Source: an uncultured Myxococcales bacterium
GTDB taxonomy: Bacteria > Myxococcota_A > Polyangia > Polyangiales > Polyangiaceae
Length of the DNA: 64,000 bases
Assembly (NCBI GenBank): GCA_937949945.1
Contig: CALFEQ010000085.1
Span: 62,001-126,000, forward strand
Reading direction: 5' to 3'
The notes beneath the pieces are model-generated. The model did no database searches and had not been told where the DNA came from. It worked only from the letters and a program-made list of their open reading frames with translations. Shown here in pieces: positions 11,331 to 20,018 of the stretch. A program made the translations under genes and the position numbers. Each line of letters opens with the position of its first letter. Position 1 is the stretch's first letter.

Positions 11331-11939
11331 TCAGCCCTCGCCGGCGCCGCCGCCGTCACCGCTCTCGGAGGTGTCGCGAGAGGGCCCGGTCCGCTTCTTC
11401 TTCGGTCGCCTCGGCGGCAGACGCTCGAGGCCGTCGAGCGTGAGGATCTCGACGAAGTGCGCGCTCGTGTCGACCTTGCCGACGTATGCGTCCGAGAGCG
11501 GGATTTCCCAGTCGCCTCCGCCGTCGTCGGGACGCACGAGGAGCGCCTCCATGCTCGGGTACGTCAGGACCTCGACGACCTCGCCGAGCCGCTCGCCCTC
11601 GACCCGCGCCTCCGCCCCGATGACGTCGACGGCGTAGAACTCGCCCTCGGCGGGCGGAGGGAAGTCGCGGCGGCGGACGCAGACGAGCGCGCCGCGGAGG
11701 TCTTCGGCGCGGTTCCGGTCGTCGACCGAGTAGAGCTTCATCAGGATGGCGCCGTCCGCGCGCCGCGCGCGCTCGACGGTCACCTCGTGCTCCTCGCCGT
11801 CCTGCATGCGAACGAGGACCTCCTCCTGCTCGAGGAGGACGTCGCTGGCGGAGTTGAAGAGCTTCAGGCGAACCTCGCCCCGAACGCCGTGCGGACGCGT
11901 CACCTCGGCGAGCGGCACCCAAGCGTCGAGATCGATCAT
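11331..11939 (-). CDS. rimM: Ribosome maturation factor RimM
   Basis: RimM assists maturation of the 30S head and binds S19. The N-terminal beta-barrel begins WVPLAEVTRPHGVRGEVRLKLFN, and the PRC-barrel half contains GEFYAVDVIG and the YPSMEALLVR segment. About 30 basic, then Ser/Gly-rich residues form a non-conserved tail. It lies directly upstream of trmD, the usual order in bacteria. Confidence 0.94.
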   Translation of the reverse strand: MIDLDAWVPLAEVTRPHGVRGEVRLKLFNSASDVLLEQEEVLVRMQDGEEHEVTVERARRADGAILMKLYSVDDRNRAEDLRGALVCVRRRDFPPPAEGEFYAVDVIGAEARVEGERLGEVVEVLTYPSMEALLVRPDDGGGDWEIPLSDAYVGKVDTSAHFVEILTLDGLERLPPRRPKKKRTGPSRDTSESGDGGGAGEG

Positions 11940-12019
11940 CGCTCCGCCTCTTGGCTCCTCGCGCCCCGACGCGCAAGGCGTGCTCGCTGGTTCGGGCGCT
12001 TCGGGCGCCGTGGGCCGGC

Positions 12020-12256
12020 TCAGTCGACGATGTCGAGGTGCGCGCGCTTGCCGAGCTTCGTCGAGACCGCCGCGAGGATCGTGCGCATCGACTGCGCCGT
12101 CCGACCCTCCTTGCCGATGACCTTGCCGATGTCGTCCTTCGCGACGCGCAGCTCGATCACGCTGTTGTGCTCGCTCGCGATCTCCGTGACGACGACCTGC
12201 TCCGGATGGTCGACGAGCTCCATCGCGATGGCTTTGATCAGCTCTTTCAGCGGCAT
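12020..12256 (-). CDS. khpA: KH-domain RNA-binding protein KhpA
   Basis: This is a 78-aa single KH domain protein with the GxxG loop in IGKVIGKEGRTAQSMRTIL. Between rpsP and rimM this is the usual site of khpA (YlqC), a small RNA chaperone that pairs with KhpB in other bacteria. ATG 12256 fits homologues starting at MPLKELI. An ATG 9 nt and a GTG 15 nt upstream are also in frame, and a GGGG tract lies close before all three, so the exact start is uncertain. Confidence 0.92.
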   Translation of the reverse strand: MPLKELIKAIAMELVDHPEQVVVTEIASEHNSVIELRVAKDDIGKVIGKEGRTAQSMRTILAAVSTKLGKRAHLDIVD

Positions 12257-12341
12257 GACGATCATCCCCACCCCGGCTCGCCCGACTACTGCGCGCGCGC
12301 GGGGATCACCTCGTTTCGTCCAGCGCGAAACCGCGTAAGCT

Positions 12342-12620
12342 CTACTTCGTTGCCGCTGCTTCCGCCTTCGCGGACAACTTGATCAGGCGCGCGAGCGTTT
12401 CGGACGGCTTGGCGCCGCGCGAGCACCAGTGCGCGTAGCGCTCCTTGTTGATCTGGAGCGGCGTCTTGCCATTCGTCACCTTCATCTCCTTGGAGGGATC
12501 GAAGGTACCGATGTTCTCGAGGAACCGGCCGCCGCGGGGGGCGCGCTGGTCAGCGACGACCACGCGATAAAAGGGCTTCTTCTTGGTTCCCGCGCGAGCG
12601 AGGCGGATGTGAACGGCCAT
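12342..12620 (-). CDS. rpsP: 30S ribosomal protein S16
   Basis: S16 is a primary assembly protein of the small subunit. The 92-aa sequence begins AVHIRLARAGTKKKPFYRVVVAD and contains RGGRFLENIGTFDP, both diagnostic. It is the first gene of the operon rpsP-khpA-rimM-trmD-RNA methyltransferase. The usual last member, rplS (L19), is not found where expected. Confidence 0.97.
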   Translation of the reverse strand: MAVHIRLARAGTKKKPFYRVVVADQRAPRGGRFLENIGTFDPSKEMKVTNGKTPLQINKERYAHWCSRGAKPSETLARLIKLSAKAEAAATK

Positions 12621-12677
12621 GAAAACTCAGTCTCCAGATAGCAAAAAAGGGGCCTTCAGCCACCTAGTGGGGCGCGC

Positions 12678-12706
12678 AAGCTACCCCCAGACAGATGTAC
12701 CGTCAA
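12678..12706 (-). promoter_or_regulatory. Sigma-70-type promoter for the rpsP operon
   Basis: On the minus strand TTGACG (12701-12706) and TAGCTT (12678-12683) are separated by exactly 17 bp. The -10 ends 57 nt before the rpsP start codon. This is the best consensus-like promoter seen in the window and suits a growth-rate-regulated ribosomal operon. Confidence 0.65.
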
Positions 12707-12724
12707 GGCAGTTTCTGCGCGGCG

Positions 12725-13186
12725 TCAGCCATTTACGCTCATCACCCGCGTCAGCCGCGAGAGCAGCCCCAGGTTGCCGAGCGCCCCGAAAATCCTGAGC
12801 TCTTTCGCAAACGTAGCCCGCACGACACCACGCAGGGCCTCGAACGACGACCGATCCGTGGGGAGCGGCAGGGCGAGCGGCCGGGTCAGAGGCACGTTCG
12901 ACAGCGCCATGATCGACTCGGAGGTGCCCCGCACCGCGACGTCCGGGACGCCCTTGATGCCGTCGTGCACGACGAGACGCCCGCGGTCGAACTCGAGCGT
13001 CAGCGCGACCTCGGCGTCGTCGGCGACGAGCGCCACGGTCCCGGCGAGCGCGTCGAAGTCCTTCCGCTTGTGGGGCTTGCTCGCGAGGTTCTGGCGCACG
13101 AGGTCGGCGAGCATCGCCGCGAAGGCGTTCGCCTCGGCGCCGGGCGCGAGCTCGATCGTGGGTCCGTCGACTCCGTTCGCTCCCAT
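12725..13186 (-). CDS. SCP2-like lipid-binding domain protein
   Basis: This 153-aa protein has no signal peptide. The central ALVADDAEVALTLEF, then DRGRLVVHDGIKGVPDVAVRG, then an SxESIMAL helix resembles the SCP2 sterol-carrier fold, where a beta sheet and helices enclose a lipid cavity. The family call rests on pattern only. It is separated by 16 nt from the M16 protease genes downstream and may be co-transcribed with them. Confidence 0.5.
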   Translation of the reverse strand: MGANGVDGPTIELAPGAEANAFAAMLADLVRQNLASKPHKRKDFDALAGTVALVADDAEVALTLEFDRGRLVVHDGIKGVPDVAVRGTSESIMALSNVPLTRPLALPLPTDRSSFEALRGVVRATFAKELRIFGALGNLGLLSRLTRVMSVNG

Positions 13187-13202
13187 GGCTTCCCTTCCTC
13201 GC

Positions 13203-14735
13203 TCAGTCTCCTTCCGGGGTGGCGCGCTCGATGTTCGTGATGCCGATCGCCGCGAGCTGCGGCTCGATCTTCGCCCGCGGCCCCACGATGACGACGACGG
13301 ACCTCCGCGACAGGTCGAGGAACGTCCCGGCGAGGTCGTTCAGCTGCTTCCGGGTCGCCCCGTCGATCGCGCGGCTCATCTGCACCTCGTCCTGCGGGGT
13401 GAGCCCCACGCCCGCGGTGCGCGCCAGGCGGACGGCCGTCGCGTCGATCGTCTCGAACGTCTCGACGAGCTCGGCGCGCGCGAGCTGGCGCGTCTTCGCC
13501 GTCTCCTCTTCGGTGAGGCCGTTCTTCGCCACGCCCTCGATCTCCGCGATCATCGCCGCGAGCGCCTCGCCCGTGTGCTCCGTGTGGACGGCCGCGGATG
13601 CGACGAAGGCGCCGCCCACCCTGTTCCACTCGAAGCGGCTCCTCGCGCCATAGCTCCAGCCGTGCTCCTCGCGGAGCTTCTGGTTCAGCCGCGACGTGAA
13701 GCTCCCGCCGAGGGCGGCGTTGACCCGTACGAGCGGGCACGTCGACAGCCTCGCCTCGGAGCCGCCCGGTCCCGTCCGCCCGACGGCGATCACGGACTGG
13801 GGCGCGTCCGGCCGATCGACCACGAACACCCTCCGCCCGACGGCGGGCGGATCGCCGACGCTCGACGAAGGCGGGATGGTCTTCTCCCAAGGGTCGTCGG
13901 GCGGGGGCGGCGTCTTCGGCGCCTTCCACGACCCGAGCGCGCGATCGAGGAGGGGATCGAGCTCCTCTCGTGTCACGTCACCGACGACGACGAGCAACGC
14001 CTTGTCGGGGCGCCACCGGGACGCGTAGAGCTTCTTCACGTCGTCGAGACCGACCTTCGCCGCGGAGGCGAGCGTGCCGTCGACCGGATGGGCGTACGGG
14101 CCGCGCTGATAGACCTTGCGTCGCACGACGACACTGGCCACGGCCTGCGGATCGCTCTGTCGCGCCCGAAGCTGGTTCGTCCAGAGATCGTGCACGCGCT
14201 TGAACTCGACCGGGCTCATGCGCGGCCTGGCGACGACGTCGCCGAAGATCTCGAGCGCGGGGGCGAGGTTCTTCTTGAGCGTCGTCAGGTGGACGTACGC
14301 GTAATCGGCCTGCGCTCCCGTACGCAGCGTCGCCCCGAGGCGATCGATGTCACGTGCGATCTCGAGAGGCCCGCGAGCCCCCGCGCCCTCGTCGAGCATG
14401 TTCGCCGTCATCGCCGCGAGGCCTTCTTTCCCCTCCGGGTCGTACGCGGAGCCGGCCGGCACGACGAGCTGCATCGAGACGAGGGGGACGGCGTGTCGCG
14501 CGAGGAGCCAGACGCGCAGCCCCCCGTCGCGCTCGTACGACACGGGCACGGGCGGCGTGTACAGGGCGGGCTCGCCGACCTCGGGGCGCGGCCCGAGCGG
14601 ATCGGGCGGTCCCGCGTCGGGAGCGACGGCGACCGGCGGCGGAGACGCCGGCTGGCGCGGAGGAGCCTGCTCGCCGCCGCACGCGACGGCGAGCGCCAGA
14701 GTCCCGAGGAGAACGGCGGATGCGCGTCGAATCAT
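13203..14735 (-). CDS. M16 protease-like lipoprotein, non-catalytic partner
   Basis: This 510-aa protein has a lipoprotein signal ending LALAVAC. The fold is M16 (pitrilysin/processing-peptidase): VPAGSAYDPEGKEGLAAMTANMLDEGAGA marks the first domain, but the HxxEH zinc motif is absent, as is normal for the non-catalytic member of a pair. The second domain has LNQKLREEHGWSYGARSRFEW. Its ATG overlaps the stop of the upstream catalytic M16 gene (ATGA), so the two are translated together and probably form a periplasmic heterodimer that degrades peptides. Confidence 0.9.
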   Translation of the reverse strand: MIRRASAVLLGTLALAVACGGEQAPPRQPASPPPVAVAPDAGPPDPLGPRPEVGEPALYTPPVPVSYERDGGLRVWLLARHAVPLVSMQLVVPAGSAYDPEGKEGLAAMTANMLDEGAGARGPLEIARDIDRLGATLRTGAQADYAYVHLTTLKKNLAPALEIFGDVVARPRMSPVEFKRVHDLWTNQLRARQSDPQAVASVVVRRKVYQRGPYAHPVDGTLASAAKVGLDDVKKLYASRWRPDKALLVVVGDVTREELDPLLDRALGSWKAPKTPPPPDDPWEKTIPPSSSVGDPPAVGRRVFVVDRPDAPQSVIAVGRTGPGGSEARLSTCPLVRVNAALGGSFTSRLNQKLREEHGWSYGARSRFEWNRVGGAFVASAAVHTEHTGEALAAMIAEIEGVAKNGLTEEETAKTRQLARAELVETFETIDATAVRLARTAGVGLTPQDEVQMSRAIDGATRKQLNDLAGTFLDLSRRSVVVIVGPRAKIEPQLAAIGITNIERATPEGD

Positions 14736-16234
14736 TTCGAGCCTCCCTTCGTCGCCCCCGCCTCGTTGGACGCGGCCTTGCGGACCACGCGCAGCACGAC
14801 GCGCGCGTCGGACGGCAGGTACTTCGCCGCCACGTCGCGGACGGCTTCCTTCGTCGCCGCGCGGTAGCGCTCGAGATCCTTCGGCGCCCAGCCCGGATCC
14901 TTCCGCTCGGACTGATACATGGCGAGGAGCGCCGCGCGGTGCCGGACGCTCTCGAGCTGCGTGACGAACGCCGTCTCGACGAGATTCTTGGCGCGGACGA
15001 GCTCGTCCTCCGCGAGCGGCTTCTTGCGGACGGCCTCGAGCTCCTTGTCGATGGCGGCCTCGAGCTTGTCGAGCGACACGCCGGGGCGCGCGACCACGCC
15101 GATCACGAAGCGCGAGCCGAGGACGCCCGACTCCTGCGCCGCCTCGACGCTCTGCGCGAGCTTCTGCTCGTACACGAGCGACTTGTAGAGGCGGCTCGCC
15201 TTCCCGTCGGCCAGCGCCGTGGCGAGCAGGTCGAGCTCGGCGTCGCCGGGCGCGAAGTGCTTCGGCGTCTGCCAGGCCATGACGACCTTGTCGAGCTCGA
15301 CGTCGTCCTCGATCGTCTCGCGCACGACGCTCGTGAGCGTCGTCTTCGTGTCGTCGAACCCGGGCGCGCCGGGATCGGAGGGAGCGCCGCGCGACGGGAT
15401 GGGCCCGAACCACTGCTCGATGCGGGCCTTCACGTGCGTCGGATCGAAGTCGCCGGCGACCACGATCGTCGCGTTCGCCGGGTCGTAGTACTTCGCGAAG
15501 AAGGCCTTCACGTCGTCGACCGTGGCGGCCTCGAGGTCCTCGTGCGAGCCGATGACGGGGTGGTGGTACGGGTGGCCCTTCGGGTAGAGCAGCTCGGGCA
15601 GCCGCAGCTCCACCTTGCCGTACGGCGTGTTCTCGCTCGTCTGACGGCGCTCGTTCCGCACGACGTCGCGCTGCGCGTTCAGCTTCTCGAGCGTCATGAG
15701 CGGCCCGAGGTCACGCAGCCGATCGGCCTCCATCCACAAGAGCAGATCGAGCGACGAAGACGGACCGACGTCGTAGTAGTTCGTCCGGTCCTGGCTCGTC
15801 CACGCGTTGTTCCACCCGCCGGCGCTCTCCATCCACTCGTCGAACGCCTTCGTGGGGACGCGCCTCGTGCCCATGAACATGAGGTGCTCGAACAGGTGGG
15901 CGAAGCCCGTCCTCCCGGGCGCCTCGTGCCTCGACCCGACGTCGAAGGAGACGTTCACCACGACGATCGGCACGTCGTGGCTCTCGTGGAGGATGACCGT
16001 CATCCCGTTCGGCAGCGTGCTCTTCGAGAATTCGAGCGGCCGGAGCCCGGCCGCGCTCGACGGCGTCCACGGGAGCTTGGCGGCGCTCGGCTCGGGACGC
16101 GCCGAATGCGACGGCACGGTGACGCCCGCGGAGGCCGAGGCGGCGGCGAGCAGCCCCGCGAGCGCGAGCGCAAGGCCGGCGCGTGACGCGGCCCCCCGTC
16201 GTGAAACACCGGTTCGCGAACGCTCGATCCTCAT
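14732..16234 (-). CDS. M16-family zinc metalloprotease, catalytic subunit
   Basis: This 500-aa protein has an N-terminal signal peptide (LALALAGLLAAASASA). The inverted zinc motif HLFEH is at residues 113-117, preceded by SRHEAPGRTGFA. The domain continues with NYYDVGPSSSLDLLLWMEADR and NERRQTSENTPYG, typical of PqqL/YmxG-like peptidases. It is exported and expected to act with the HxxEH-less partner encoded immediately downstream. ATG 16234 is chosen because it starts a normal signal peptide; a longer frame upstream is basic and unlike an export signal. Confidence 0.92.
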   Translation of the reverse strand: MRIERSRTGVSRRGAASRAGLALALAGLLAAASASAGVTVPSHSARPEPSAAKLPWTPSSAAGLRPLEFSKSTLPNGMTVILHESHDVPIVVVNVSFDVGSRHEAPGRTGFAHLFEHLMFMGTRRVPTKAFDEWMESAGGWNNAWTSQDRTNYYDVGPSSSLDLLLWMEADRLRDLGPLMTLEKLNAQRDVVRNERRQTSENTPYGKVELRLPELLYPKGHPYHHPVIGSHEDLEAATVDDVKAFFAKYYDPANATIVVAGDFDPTHVKARIEQWFGPIPSRGAPSDPGAPGFDDTKTTLTSVVRETIEDDVELDKVVMAWQTPKHFAPGDAELDLLATALADGKASRLYKSLVYEQKLAQSVEAAQESGVLGSRFVIGVVARPGVSLDKLEAAIDKELEAVRKKPLAEDELVRAKNLVETAFVTQLESVRHRAALLAMYQSERKDPGWAPKDLERYRAATKEAVRDVAAKYLPSDARVVLRVVRKAASNEAGATKGGSK

Positions 16235-16518
16235 GTGCCTCGTTCCTCGCAGCCGTTTCGGGACCCCTTCCCGATGCTCGGTGCGACGCTGCTTACCCCA
16301 GGCGCGAGCGCGATGTAAGGGCTCGCCTCGCGACACGTTTCCAGTACGTGACCTCTGCGGCCGTGCTCTCGCCCCCTCCCTTCGCCGGCGCCCGAACCGT
16401 CCGCGTCGGGAGCCGCCTTGCCGCATCTGTCGCTGCGCTCGCGGCCGAGTCGAGCGACGGGTCCGGCGTTCGCTCTTTGTCGTGCCCACCGCCGCGCAAT
16501 GTCCCTATCCTTCGGCCC

Positions 16519-17166
16519 GTGGCCGAGGGCATCGCGCAGGACCTCGACGCGGCTCGGAAGCGCCGCGAGGAGGTCGACGCCGCCGACAAGGCGCTCGTCG
16601 CCAAGGCGCAAGCGGGCGATCGCGCCGCGCTCGGCGAGCTCTTGCACAAGCACGGGCCCGGCCTCTATCGCAGCGTGCTGCTCCCGCGCCTCGGCAACGA
16701 GGCCGCCGCGAAGGAGGCGCTGAGCGAGACCTACGCGAAGGTCGTCGCGAACATCGACAAGTTCGTCTGGCAGAACGTCGGCTTCTATCCGTGGCTCCGC
16801 ACCGTCGCGCTCCGCGTCGCGATCGATCACCTCCGCGCGAAGAAGCGGCTCGTCCTGTTCGAGGCGGACGACCTCGCGCGCGAGCTCGACGCCTCGCAGA
16901 CGAGCACGCCGGTCGAGCAGCAGGTGAGCGATCACCGCGATCGCGAGGCTGCACGGAAGAAGGTCGAGGACGCCCTGTCGCGGATCAATCCGCGCTATGC
17001 GAAGGCGATCCGACTGCGCATCCTCGAAGAGAGGCCGCGCGACGAGGTCGCCGCCGCGATGGGTGTCACGCCGGCGACGTTCGACGTGCTGCTCCACCGT
17101 GCGATCGCTTCTCTGAAGAAGTCGCTCGGTGAGGGCTCCGAGGAGAAGAGGGACGGCGATGGCTGA
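16519..17166 (+). CDS. ECF-type RNA polymerase sigma factor
   Basis: In this 215-aa protein the region 2 part runs ALGELLHKHGPGLYRSVL to YPWLRTVALRVAIDHLRAKKR, and region 4 is DALSRINPRYAKAIRLRIL followed by the helix-turn-helix RDEVAAAMGVTPATFDVLLHRA. GTG 16519 is the only reasonable start. It heads a run of four overlapping genes: a membrane protein in the anti-sigma position and two lipoproteins. The operon layout suggests an envelope-stress sigma factor controlled by the next gene. Confidence 0.88.
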   Translation: MAEGIAQDLDAARKRREEVDAADKALVAKAQAGDRAALGELLHKHGPGLYRSVLLPRLGNEAAAKEALSETYAKVVANIDKFVWQNVGFYPWLRTVALRVAIDHLRAKKRLVLFEADDLARELDASQTSTPVEQQVSDHRDREAARKKVEDALSRINPRYAKAIRLRILEERPRDEVAAAMGVTPATFDVLLHRAIASLKKSLGEGSEEKRDGDG

Positions 17167-17842
17167 GCGGGACGACGAGCGCTACCAGCGTGGTGGACAC
17201 GCCTCCGGCGGCGAGATCGATCCCGACGCGCCGCCGACCGCCGAGGAGATCGCGGCCGCCGAGCGCCTGCGTGACGTGCTCGACGATCCGTCGGGCGTCT
17301 CGGGCGACGAGGACGTCGACCTCGTGCGGTCGCTCAAGGCCGCTTGGTCGCCCGAGCCGCTCGACCCGCGCGACCACGCCGCGATCCTCGACGAACTGCC
17401 CACGGCCGAGGAGCTCGCCCTCGCCGACGAGCTCCGCCAATCGCTCGAGACCGCGGGACGGGAGCCCGAGATCGTCGGCGCCCTCCGTGCGGCGTGGCGG
17501 CCGGCGCCCATCGACGAGGCGGAGCACCGTGCCATCGTCGAGCGCGCCATCGGGGGCGCGCCTTCCTCGAAGGTCGTCCCGCTCGCGACACGCCAGCGCC
17601 GGCGCGCGGTGCGCCTCGTCGTCGTCACGACGACGTCCGTCCTCGCGCTCGCGGCGAGCGTCGTCGTCTGGCTCACGCCGGCCCAGCCCGCGGAGGCGCC
17701 GCTCGCGAAGGCGCGCTCGACCCAGCCGCTCTTCGACGCGCCGTTCAAGACCGGCGAGGCGAGCGCGCGCATCGACCGGATCGTGATGGCACGCGCGGCG
17801 GACTACCGCGACAACCGCTTCGCGAAGTGGGGGGTGCGATGA
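17159..17842 (+). CDS. Single-pass membrane protein, putative anti-sigma factor with duplicated cytoplasmic domain
   Basis: ATG 17159 overlaps the sigma factor stop by 8 nt. The 227-aa protein has one membrane segment (about 152-172), a cytoplasmic part before it and about 55 residues outside. The cytoplasmic part contains two clearly duplicated blocks, residues 26-79 and 81-130, both starting PTAEE and containing L(K/R)AAW(S/R)P and a D..(D/E)HxAI segment. No zinc HxxxCxxC motif is present. The anti-sigma role is inferred from position and topology only. Confidence 0.7.
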   Translation: MAERDDERYQRGGHASGGEIDPDAPPTAEEIAAAERLRDVLDDPSGVSGDEDVDLVRSLKAAWSPEPLDPRDHAAILDELPTAEELALADELRQSLETAGREPEIVGALRAAWRPAPIDEAEHRAIVERAIGGAPSSKVVPLATRQRRRAVRLVVVTTTSVLALAASVVVWLTPAQPAEAPLAKARSTQPLFDAPFKTGEASARIDRIVMARAADYRDNRFAKWGVR

Positions 17843-18465
17843 CGAGGAGGCCCGCGCTCGGTACCGCTCGCCGCGCCTGCGTCCTCGCCGTCGCGCTCGC
17901 GAGCCTTTTCGCAGCCGTCGGCGCCGCCGCGTCGGGCTGCACGCGCCGCGAGGGCGACGGCGCCAACGGCACCCAGGTCGTGGACGTGGAGCTCATGGCC
18001 TTCCTCTCCGAGGCTCGCGCCCTGCACCATCAGGCCAACCTGATGGAGGCGTCGGGCGACCTCGCCGGGGCCGCCGCCGCGATGGAGCGCCTCGTCTCGG
18101 CACGCAGGCCCCACGACGGAAAGGCGCCCGAGGTGCAAGAGGTGCTCGCCGACGCGTATGCGCGGCTCGCCGAGCTGCGCCTCCGCCAGAACGCGCTGCC
18201 CCGCGCATACGACGCCGTGAGGGCCGGGCTCGAGCACGCGCCCGAGCCGACGTACTTCCGCGGGCACCTCATCGAGATCGAGGGACTCATCGAAGAAGCC
18301 CGCGCGGCGGAGCTCGCCGACGCTGGCAACGCCGAGGAGGCCGCCCGCGCACGCGACAGAGCCATCCAGCTCTTCGAGCAAGTCGTGAAGATCCAAGACC
18401 AGGTGATCCAGAGCTCCCTCGCGAGCCGTGATGCGGGCGCTCCGCCCGAGACGAGGGGCCGATGA
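17839..18465 (+). CDS. TPR-like lipoprotein
   Basis: Third gene of the sigma operon, starting in an ATGA overlap. The 208-aa protein has a long signal peptide ending in a lipobox-like AAASGC. The mature part is helical with TPR-like stretches (LHHQANLMEASGDLAGAAAAMERL and QEVLADAYARLAELRLRQNALPRAYDAV). It probably sits on the inner leaflet of the outer membrane. The function is unknown. Confidence 0.72.
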   Translation: MTRRPALGTARRACVLAVALASLFAAVGAAASGCTRREGDGANGTQVVDVELMAFLSEARALHHQANLMEASGDLAGAAAAMERLVSARRPHDGKAPEVQEVLADAYARLAELRLRQNALPRAYDAVRAGLEHAPEPTYFRGHLIEIEGLIEEARAAELADAGNAEEAARARDRAIQLFEQVVKIQDQVIQSSLASRDAGAPPETRGR

Positions 18466-18998
18466 CGATCCCAGCGCCTCGCCGTGGACCTCTCGCTCGC
18501 GCCGCCGTCCGCGGGCTGGAGTTCGCCGCCTGCGTGGCGCTCCTCACCGCGTGCGCGGCGGGGCGCAAGGGCGCGGAGTCCCCGCCCCCGGCGACGCCTG
18601 CCGCCGAGGCAGTCGGGGCAGCGCCGGCCCCGTCCCCGGCCGCCGCTCCAGAGGACGACGCGCCCGCGTCACCCGTCGGGCCTTCCCCGCAGGCCGGCGC
18701 CACCTACGCCCAGCCGCCGAGCCGCACCCTCGCGCTGGCGCAGGCGTCGAGCGACGTCGAAGCCTCGCAGCGCGAGCTCGACGTCGCGGGCGGCGACTGC
18801 CGGAACGCCTGCCGCGCCCTCGGATCGATGGACCGCGCGGCCGGCCGCCTCTGCAGCCTCGCGCAGACCTCCGAAGAGGCGCGCCGCTGCGAAGAAGCGA
18901 AGGCTCGCGTGTATTCTGCACGCGACAAGGTCCGGAGCACGTGCGGCTCCTGCCCCGACGTGAGCGTCGACCGCAACGCGCCCGTCCCTTCCCGCTAG
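18462..18998 (+). CDS. Cysteine-containing lipoprotein
   Basis: Fourth gene of the operon, again in an ATGA overlap. The 178-aa protein has a signal peptide with lipobox LLTAC, an Ala/Pro-rich linker of about 60 residues, and a helical C-terminal domain containing six cysteines (CRNACRAL, RLCSLA, ARRCEEA, RSTCGSCPD). Conserved Cys spacing of this type suggests disulfides or metal binding outside the cytoplasm. It fits no named family that I recognise. Confidence 0.7.
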   Translation: MTIPAPRRGPLARAAVRGLEFAACVALLTACAAGRKGAESPPPATPAAEAVGAAPAPSPAAAPEDDAPASPVGPSPQAGATYAQPPSRTLALAQASSDVEASQRELDVAGGDCRNACRALGSMDRAAGRLCSLAQTSEEARRCEEAKARVYSARDKVRSTCGSCPDVSVDRNAPVPSR

Positions 18999-19012
18999 CG
19001 CGTCGGTGTCCG

Positions 19013-19957
19013 ATGGCCCTCGTGAACGACGTCGCCCGAGCCACCGAGCCTTCCCTCGCGTCCCGCGACCTCCGCGAAGGCGGACGCTGGTCGACGGCAC
19101 AGCGCGTGAAGAACGACGTCCTCTTCGTGCTCGTGACCGTCGCCCTCGCCGTCGCGCGACGGCTGCCCACCGGGCTCCTCCGCGCGCTCGGCCGCGGCCT
19201 CGGGCTCTTGGCGTGGGCCGTCGTCCCCGGCGCGAGGCGGACCGCCATGCAGAACGTCGCGCGAGCGATGCCCGAAATGGACGCGCGTGCGCGAGGCCCC
19301 TTCGTCCGGCGCGTGTACCGCGAGCTCGGCGCGCTGCTCGGCGAGACGGTCGCGTCGCTCGACAGGCGGCGCTCCTTGCCGCCCCTGCCGTTCCTCCCCG
19401 GCGCCCGCGAGTGCCTCGAGGCGGCGATCGCCGAAGGTCGGGGCGTGGTCTTCGCGTCGGCGCACCTCGGTCCGTGGGAGCGCGTCGCGTCATCGCTGGT
19501 CGCCGCCGGGATCCCGCTCACGGTCGTGGCACGCGAGCCCTACGATCCTCGCCTCGCCTCGATCTACGACGCGCTCCGATCGCGCCGCGGCGTGCGGACG
19601 ATCTACCGCGGCGCGACGGGCGCCGGGATCGCGCTCGTGCGCGTGCTCAGGCGAGGCCATGTCCTCGGCGTCCCGATGGACCTCGCCTCACGGGTCGAGT
19701 CCGTGGACGTGCCCTTCCTCGGATCGCCGGCGCCCACGCCGGTCGGGCCGGCCCGCCTCGCGCTCCGGACCGGGGCCGCCGTCGTCGTGGGGACCGCGGC
19801 GAGGGCCCCCGACGGGACGCTGGGCATCGCCTTCGAGCGCATCGAGCCGTCGAGCTCTGAGCGTGAGCTGACGGCCCGCATCAACGCCGAGCTCTCCCGC
19901 CGGATCCGCGCCATGCCGGAGGCCTGGGTCTGGATGCACCGCCGCTGGCCCGGATGA
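19013..19957 (+). CDS. LpxL/HtrB-type lipid acyltransferase
   Basis: This 314-aa protein has a hydrophobic N-terminal anchor (VLFVLVTVALAVARRLP) followed by the lysophospholipid acyltransferase fold. The catalytic HxxxxE motif is HLGPWE near residue 158, with the GVPMDLASR and PFLGSPAPTPVGPARLA segments of the lipid A late acyltransferase family. It is expected to add a secondary acyl chain to lipid A or a related glycolipid at the inner membrane. The gene starts 15 nt after the sigma operon and may be part of the same transcript. Confidence 0.85.
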   Translation: MALVNDVARATEPSLASRDLREGGRWSTAQRVKNDVLFVLVTVALAVARRLPTGLLRALGRGLGLLAWAVVPGARRTAMQNVARAMPEMDARARGPFVRRVYRELGALLGETVASLDRRRSLPPLPFLPGARECLEAAIAEGRGVVFASAHLGPWERVASSLVAAGIPLTVVAREPYDPRLASIYDALRSRRGVRTIYRGATGAGIALVRVLRRGHVLGVPMDLASRVESVDVPFLGSPAPTPVGPARLALRTGAAVVVGTAARAPDGTLGIAFERIEPSSSERELTARINAELSRRIRAMPEAWVWMHRRWPG

Positions 19958-20018
19958 CGTTCGGCGCGACGGAAACGTCGCGCGAGCAGCCCTACGGCCG
20001 TTATGCTGTGCTCTGCTC

